From the NCBI GenBank assembly GCA_024196135.1, contig JAMQCK010000019.1, positions 62,001 to 126,000 of the forward strand: 64,000 nt of DNA, written 5' to 3'. This document shows, in pieces, positions 58,230 through 64,000 of this stretch (the stretch's first letter is position 1; each line of letters opens with the position of its first letter). The notes under the pieces are model-generated. The model was not told where the DNA came from. It made no database searches and saw only the letters and a list, made by a program, of their open reading frames with translations. The translations under genes were made by a program, and so were the position numbers. This stretch comes from Pleurotus ostreatus/Saccharomyces cerevisiae fusant (taxonomy: Eukaryota; Opisthokonta).

Positions 58230-60595
58230 TCACCCGCCGTGGACAACCGGCGACGGCGTCTGCCGCGGCCCCTCCTGCGCGACGCGCTCCCCGACGGGGG
58301 TGTACTCGCGCCTGCCTGGGCCCACGTATATCTGCCGCGGACGCCAGATCTTGACGCCTCCGTCCTGCAGCATCATCTAGCGCGAGCTTCTATCAACGCC
58401 AGGGATCACGCGAAGGAGATGCGATAGGAGCTCCCACCTGCCGCCAGTGTGCCAGCCAGCCCACCACGCGGGGCACCGCGAATAGCACGGGGAAGAAATC
58501 GAGAGGGAAACCTGCGTGCCACGTCAATTATAGGCGGACAGCGTGCGGTGAGCTGTGGCACTCACCCATTGCGCGGTAGATTAGGCCGCTAGGGTACCTC
58601 CAGTCAGCGCAAGGGCGAGATCTGTACTCTGGACGTACCTCCAGAAGTCGACGTTGGGCGCCAGCTTGCGCTTGACGAAGTACTCGTCCTTCATCGCAGC
58701 CTGATGGAGAGCCATCGCCGTCTCAAGCAGCTCATCCTTACCCGTGCTGCTGAAAGTCAGAACGATGCATTATCAGAGAAGGCTCGCGCTTACATCTTGA
58801 ATACCTCGTCCGCCGTCTTGCGCACAATGAACGAGCGAGGGTCGGACGTCTTGTAGACACTGCGCGAAATGCATCAGCATAACACTCGTCGGCTAGCCGT
58901 ACGACATACCGGTGTCCAAAGCCAGACAGCACCTTCTCCTTTCTCTTGACAGCTTCCAAGAACTCGGGGACGTTCTCCGGCCTAGAAGACGCAGAATCAT
59001 CAGGATGGCGTGCATGGAAGTCGATCCTTATACTCACTTGCCAATCGACAGGAGCATCCTGATGACCGCCTCGTTCGCTCCACCTAAATCGCCGAGAAAT
59101 CAGGTTCGATTCGCGCCATCCATCCTATTGAACGTACCGTGCAATGGACCGCTAAAAGTCGGGAGACAAACATTAGCTACGCTTTCTCCAGAAAAAAATC
59201 CATCCACGCACTAAAGCGACGCGCAACCAGCACTGCAAACAAACAAAATGCATCAGCAAGCCAGCATCTCTGAAGGGCAGAACAACGCACGCGATAGCAC
59301 TATACGGATCAACCAACGAGCTGCCCGTCTGCAGCACAGTCGTTGCGCTTGCGTTCAGCTCGTGGTCGGCGTGCAGGAGGAACAGGGTATCGAGGGCCTT
59401 CTCCAAGACGGGGGGCGGGCGGTAGTCCTCTTCACCCAGGTGGTCCATCTGATAGAGGAAGCTGGAGGAGTGTCAGACATGGGCAGGCTGGTCGTGCATA
59501 GTGCTTTGTATAGACATGTCTGAAAACTTACGAGCCCGTGTAGCTCAAGCCTGTCGGCGGCGTGACGAAGTTGCGACCTTGGCGGACGCGGTAGGCCATG
59601 CTGAATGTCACTGTCAGCGCGCGAGATCTGTGAGCGTCAAGTGAGAGGTCTTACGCAGCGAGCGTCGTAGCTTTGCCGATGAGACGGTATATTTGCTTGT
59701 CCATGTTCGCGAGCGAGGCTGCGTCGCCCTTGGTGAAGAGCTTCTGGCCTAGGAGAAGCATCAGTAGTCATCTCTTGGAATGCAAGGGCAAAAGGTACCT
59801 TGCAGCGACGGATTCGCCTCGCTGTAGTATGATCCGAGGTATGCGAACGCGCTCGTCAACATGGACATGGGGTGCGCGTCGTAGCTGCGAAGCTCAGTAC
59901 ACCCAGAATACCAAAAGAAAGACGTAGGCTTACCGGAAGCTCTTAAAGAACTGCTCCGCGTCCGAGTGCATCACGCCGTGGTGCAGGATCTCGTCTTCCC
60001 AGACTTTGTACTGGGGCGCGGTGGGGAGGGAGCCATAGATGAGGAGGTATGCAGTCTCCAGATGCGTGGACTTGGTAGCGAGTTGCTCGATGGGGTATCC
60101 TCTGCGTTGATCTGGTCAGTAGGAGGGAGCTCGTGGAAGGGGGAAGGACATGCCTGTAGCGCAGCACTGCGAAGCAATGAGGCTCATATATGGAAGGGAG
60201 ACGCCGATAGACGTACCTCCCGCATCGCCGTCAATATAGGTAATCTCGCTACGTATGACAGCAGTGTTCAGGAAGCCCTTGTCCGCTATGCGCAGACCCT
60301 GGCACGCTCGAGCATCAGTTCCCCGCTTTCACACTGAGTACAGCACATCCAACGCACCTTCTCCGTCTCATTCTCCTCCCTCTCCCCCTTCACTCGCGGC
60401 GCCTTGAGAGCCCTGAAGGCAGTCGCCGGTATGCTATTGTCCTGGATGCTGCGTAACGCGTCATGATCAGCCTCACTCTTCCCCGCATCCTTCGACGCGT
60501 CCGATGCGCGCCACTCACGCAATGTCCACGACCGCCCCCGTCCTATTATCCCGGACAGTCAGGGTATCTTTGGGCTCGGGGCGTAGGTTCACCAT
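58230..60595 (-). CDS. Citrate synthase
   Basis: 18 exons: 60519-60595, 60358-60448, 60217-60298, 60154-60166, 59934-60101, 59799-59884, 59655-59748, 59532-59600, 59291-59461, 59212-59232, 59138-59151, 59038-59083, 58910-58981, 58794-58859, 58639-58749, 58566-58588, 58438-58511, 58230-58376; 474 aa. Condenses acetyl-CoA and oxaloacetate. Key segments: [23 protein letters not shown] (His295), SGFGHRVYK, and Asp in APNVDFWSG. A 13-nt exon (60154-60166) is required to restore VLRYRGYP; its downstream intron starts GC. A 14-nt exon encodes GPLHG with the active-site His. No mitochondrial presequence is visible and the end (VVHGG) is not PTS1, so location is unclear; methylcitrate synthase activity cannot be excluded. 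Confidence 0.92.
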
Positions 60596-60767
60596 CGTCG
60601 TCGGAGGCAGGATGCAATCGGGACTTTGTGAATGGAGCGCGTCCTTACATATGAACAGAGCATCCGGTCCCGCTCAGCTCGGGTGAAGTGCTAGAGCCGG
60701 ATTTCACATGCGCGGGTCGAAGCTTGTAATTACACCATCTATATACCCATTTGCTGAACGCCTGTAT

Positions 60768-60839
60768 AGCAGCATGGCGCAGTGGAAGCGCGCGGGGCTC
60801 ATAACCCCGAGGTCACTTGATCGAAACAAGTTGCTGCTA
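60768..60839 (+). tRNA. Initiator tRNA-Met (CAT)
   Basis: 72-nt cloverleaf. The acceptor stem AGCAGCA pairs with TGCTGCT (60832-60838); the anticodon stem CGGGG/CCCCG encloses CTCATAA with CAT at 60800-60802. The T-loop reads ATCGAAA instead of TTCGANN, the eukaryotic initiator hallmark, and the anticodon stem has the initiator G/C-rich pairs. A-box-like TGGCGCAGTGG is present. There is no intron. Pol III terminator T-runs lie downstream. Confidence 0.95.
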
Positions 60840-60856
60840 CTTCGCAGTTTACGAGC

Positions 60857-60869
60857 TTTTGTTCTTTTT
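60857..60869 (+). terminator. Pol III terminator T-runs
   Basis: TTTT (60857-60860) and TTTTT (60865-60869) follow the tRNA 3' end by about 20-30 nt, as expected for RNA polymerase III termination. Confidence 0.6.
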
Positions 60870-61250
60870 GCCTTGAGGCATTTCGAGGACCACACACCAT
60901 TTTGGCTCCATCCCAAGGTCATGAGTATTTTTGCATCAGTCGGAGGAAATAGAATTTTTTCATGTTGCTCAGACGACAGCACAAGGTATAAGGTAGGTCA
61001 AGCATGTGGTATTCGCCAATTGTAAGTAGGATAGAGGAGACGACAGAGCCCAAACGACGGTTGCAAAGCTCGATGAACAGTGTAACAGATTCCCAACGTA
61101 TTTACCTAGTGGTGGAAGGAGCGACAATGTGTGGGGGGTGAAGACGATGAGGAAGTCCGAGACAGATAGTAATAACCAAGTCCGCGAGTCCTAGAGGAGT
61201 ACTTTTGGATGGAGGGAGGTGGTGTGAGTCCGGGAGACGACGATGTAGAT
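60870..61250. other. Intergenic, no gene seen
   Basis: Spacer between the tRNA and the 3' end of the last gene. Confidence 0.5.
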
Positions 61251-63997
61251 CTAGTTCTTAGGCGAGGATGCACGGGCAGGGGAGCGTTCGCGCGAGCCAG
61301 CACCTAGAGGCGATGGCGCGGGCGAGTTGCTCCTCGAGCGCGACGAGTTGCCGAGGTTGGCGCGGTCGGGCGGGACGAGACCAGAAGGGTCACCCATCCC
61401 GCTGGGCGTACCGACAGGCGTGAAATGCGGGTTGAACTGCGACATGCCGCTCATCTGGGGCATGAGAGGACCTTGCATGCCACCCATCCCACTCATCTGA
61501 GGCTGCATGCCCATCCCGCCCATACCCATACCGCCACCCATGCCCATACCCATCATCGGCATGCCCATCATCGACATGCGCGGGTCGAAGTTGCCCATGG
61601 CGCCCATCTGGCCCATCTGACCCATCCCCGGCTGCTGCCCCTGCGGCGCATCGCCCGCCTGCGAGCCCGCGGTGGAGAACGCCATCATGGCCTGCTGGTA
61701 CGCCTGCGCCGCCTGCTGGGCCGCGAACATCTGCGCTGGGTTGTACCCGCCCATCATGCTGCCGCCGGTCATCATGGGGTTCATCATCCCGCCGCCCGTC
61801 ATCATTGGGTTCATGCCCGCGCCGGTCATCATCGGATTCATGCCCATCATCATCGGGTTCATGCCCATCATCATTGGGTTCATCCCGAACTGGCCGCCAT
61901 ACATGGACATTGGGCCCATCTGCTCCATCTGCTGGCGCTGCTGCTCCTCGAAGCGGCGCTGGCGTTCTTCAGCTGCACGCTTCTCGCGCTCGCGCTCGGT
62001 GAGGGTAGCACCGATGCCGCCATCGCGCTTGCGTTCGCGCTCGTGAGCACTGACAGCACCGAGCAAGCCCGTCTGCGGTGGAGGAGGCTTGTTAGGGACG
62101 TTGACGAGGGATGCGCCTGCCTCACGAGCGAGGAGCTCCTGGCGCTTGGCAGAGCGGTCTTCGCGGTCCTGCAACCCAGCGGAGAGCAGACCGTGAGGAG
62201 TGAATGCCTTCGTCATGGCTTGCGCAGGCGGCTCCATCTGTACGAACGTGTCGCGACCCTGACCAGGCGGCGGCTGCCCATTCCCAAGACGCCCGGGGTC
62301 GAGGACCTGACTCCAGACAGTCTGGCGCGCTTGCCCAGGCACAGGCGCCTCGGCCTGCGAGAGGATGGGAGTCCCGTCCTCATAGTACTGCGTGCCGGTG
62401 AACTGGTTGGACACGGTGCGAGGGCGGAGTTGGGGAGGAAGGGGTAAGTTGGTATTCGAGCCGTTGGGATGCGACCACTCTTCTTCCTCTGTGTTCGAGA
62501 AGTTAGTACATGTGCAAATGGCATGATCGGTCACGTACGATGACGACCGGGAGGCGGCTGGGGCAGTGTGCGCGGCGGGCGCAGGTGGGAGGGCGTCGTA
62601 CCGCCTTCACCCGACTGTGAGTGCGCCTCGGACGATGGGCCGCCCCTGAGGCTGGGTGGAGCGCCGCGTGGGGGTCGCGCCTTCGTAGAAGGAGGTGGAG
62701 CATCGGAGTCTGCATCCTCGTCGTCCTCTTCCTCTTCTTCCTCATCTTCTTCCTCGTCGCTGCTGTCATTCCATGCGCCCGCCTTCGATCGCCGCTTCCC
62801 ATTCGCACGCCCGGGCTTGTGCGCCGCCGCGTACTGCGCAGCCTTCTCCGCCTCGAGCTTCGCTTTGCGCTCGGCTGCATGTTTCGAGGGCGCGAACGAT
62901 GATCGGTAGGGTGCGGGTGGTTTCGCAGCCTCGTGAGGCGGTGACCCTGGCGGCGGAGAAGATGCGTTCTTGGGACGTAGCGGCGAAACGTTAGCAACGG
63001 GTGGGGCTGCAGCGGATGTAGACGCAGGCTCTGGGGCCGCCGCTGGCTTGTTGTCCTGCTCGTCGTCGTTCGTGTCAAGGTACGAGAGCGCTGCGATCAC
63101 GTCGAGGTCTCCATCCTCCTGCGAGCCAGCCATCAGATCGTTCGCGCGCTGTTGCGGGGGCGGAGGTGCGGGCTTGGTGTTGCGGTGGGCGTGGTCGTCG
63201 CTGCTAGCGTCCGACTCTGCTTCCTCTTCGTCTTCGTCCTCAGAGACGCGGTGCGGTACGTTGGAGATGGGAGAACGAGCGGAGGAGGGCTGTGCACGTG
63301 CGCCCGAGGGTTTGCGTCCAAGCGGTGCCTGGCGCGAGGGTGACCCTGCGCGATCGGCCGCCACGTGCGCAACGCGTTCGCGGCTGGTGTCCGTCGAGTA
63401 CACGCTTGGGCTCGTCGCGCTTGTTGCAGAGTCCGCTTTCGAGAGCCCAGGACGGACGTGTGAAGGTGCAGACTCTACCTCCTGGTTCTGGCGCAGATAC
63501 GACAGTGCGCCGCTAAGGTCCCCGTACCCACCTTCATCGGACGAGGGAGGGTTCGGCTGGGGAGCCGGCTCTGGCGCGGGCTGAGTGGGCATCGGCGCGT
63601 CCTTCAGGGTGCGACCGACAGGCGCAGGCGTCATCCCAAATTCTTGGGCATGAGCGTGCTGGCTCTCCTGCGACTGAGGCGAGTATGGTGATCGCAACAT
63701 CGGCGACGCAGTCTGACCCTGCACTCTATTGAGCGACGCGGGGGTCGACCTCGTAGACGACGATGGCGAAGCCGGACGATGGACAGCTTCGCCCACAGAA
63801 GGACGACTCGGCGACCCATGATCATACGATGGGCGAGAATATGCGCCTGGCCTGCTAGGGTTGACAGTCACAGTCGTGATGGGAGGGCCGTCGTCCTTCG
63901 GTGGCAGCGGCTTGCTGGGCACCTGCGGGCTGAACTGGTGCAGAGGCTTTGGCGAGCCGCTGGCTACACTGCGATTTGCAGCGCTCTGCGGAGACAT
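61251..63997 (-). CDS. Large low-complexity protein with Met/Gly repeats, possibly Caf120/Skg3-like; probably 5'-partial
   Basis: Two exons in the window, 62539-63997 and 61251-62488, giving 898 aa from the ATG at 63997-63995, three bases from the edge; the frame may well continue outside. The first part is Pro/Ser-rich with two similar elements GDLSGALSYLRQN and LDVIAALSYLDTN, then acidic DEEEDEEEEEEDDED. The second exon has a charged coiled-coil (RERKRDGGIG, EREREKRAAEERQRRFEEQ), then tandem MNPMMMG/MNPMMTG repeats and GMGMGG runs, ending in Ser/Arg/Pro. I suspect the C-terminal region of a PH-domain protein of the Caf120/Skg3 type, but the diagnostic domain is not in view. Confidence 0.72.
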
Positions 63998-64000
63998 GCT

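Noticed and set aside
61425..62447. 340-codon plus-strand frame rich in His/Ala
   Set aside because: Antisense shadow of the Met/Gly-repeat protein; His codons come from reversed ATG repeats.
1..64000. CRISPR arrays, ribosome-binding sites, operons, insertion sequences, long terminal repeats
   Set aside because: None seen. Gene structure is eukaryotic, and no transposase, integrase or reverse transcriptase other than TERT was found.

Overview
The window is nuclear DNA of a filamentous fungus, most likely an agaricomycete basidiomycete (for example a polypore). The support is GC-rich coding sequence, genes on both strands 0.2-1.5 kb apart, very many 50-60 nt introns with GT..CTNAC..AG structure, and a typical basidiomycete set: C-14 sterol reductase, a TEN-domain telomerase, a paladin-like phosphatase, a Wsc/Mid2-type sensor and GPI/thaumatin secreted proteins. 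I assembled 26 protein-coding gene models by joining exons across splice sites, keeping phase and total frame consistent; one of them (right edge) probably continues outside the window.

Layout. 0.1-6.9 kb: a zinc-finger nuclear/nucleolar-type protein, a small heat-shock protein (Hsp20) with a perfect heat-shock element, a Pro/Ser-rich orphan protein and a Mid2-like membrane sensor. 7.6-16.5 kb: a decayed ORF, an aldo-keto reductase (AKR) and two tandem SF1 helicase genes. 16.9-26.1 kb: Pam18/Tim14, a complete 23-exon telomerase reverse transcriptase, a periplasmic-binding-fold protein, an 89-aa orphan and a TPR protein. 27.6-34.1 kb: a Ser-rich basic protein, holo-ACP synthase and an F-box-like protein. 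34.7-43.6 kb: a coding-looking exon without a 5' part, the second Hsp20, Iws1 and a three-unit paladin-like phosphatase. 43.7-51.4 kb: the second copies of the decayed ORF and the AKR, carnitine O-acetyltransferase and a third SF1 helicase. 51.8-64 kb: thaumatin-like protein, C-14 sterol reductase, a GPI-anchored Kre9/Knh1-like protein, citrate synthase, an initiator tRNA-Met and a long low-complexity protein with Met/Gly repeats that runs to the right edge.

How the parts relate. The region is not an operon-like pathway; most genes are housekeeping (telomere maintenance, transcription elongation, mitochondrial import, acyl-CoA shuttling with carnitine acetyltransferase and citrate synthase, sterol synthesis). 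What stands out is local duplication. There are two Hsp20 genes, two AKR genes with flanking DNA, two copies of a decayed ORF and three SF1 helicases with shared intron positions, dispersed over about 50 kb and partly in inverted orientation. The three helicases carry the same unannotated N-terminal domain of about 220 residues, which I read (inference) as a degenerate DnaQ/RNase D-like fold fused to an Upf1-like motor. That family is the best candidate here for something undescribed.
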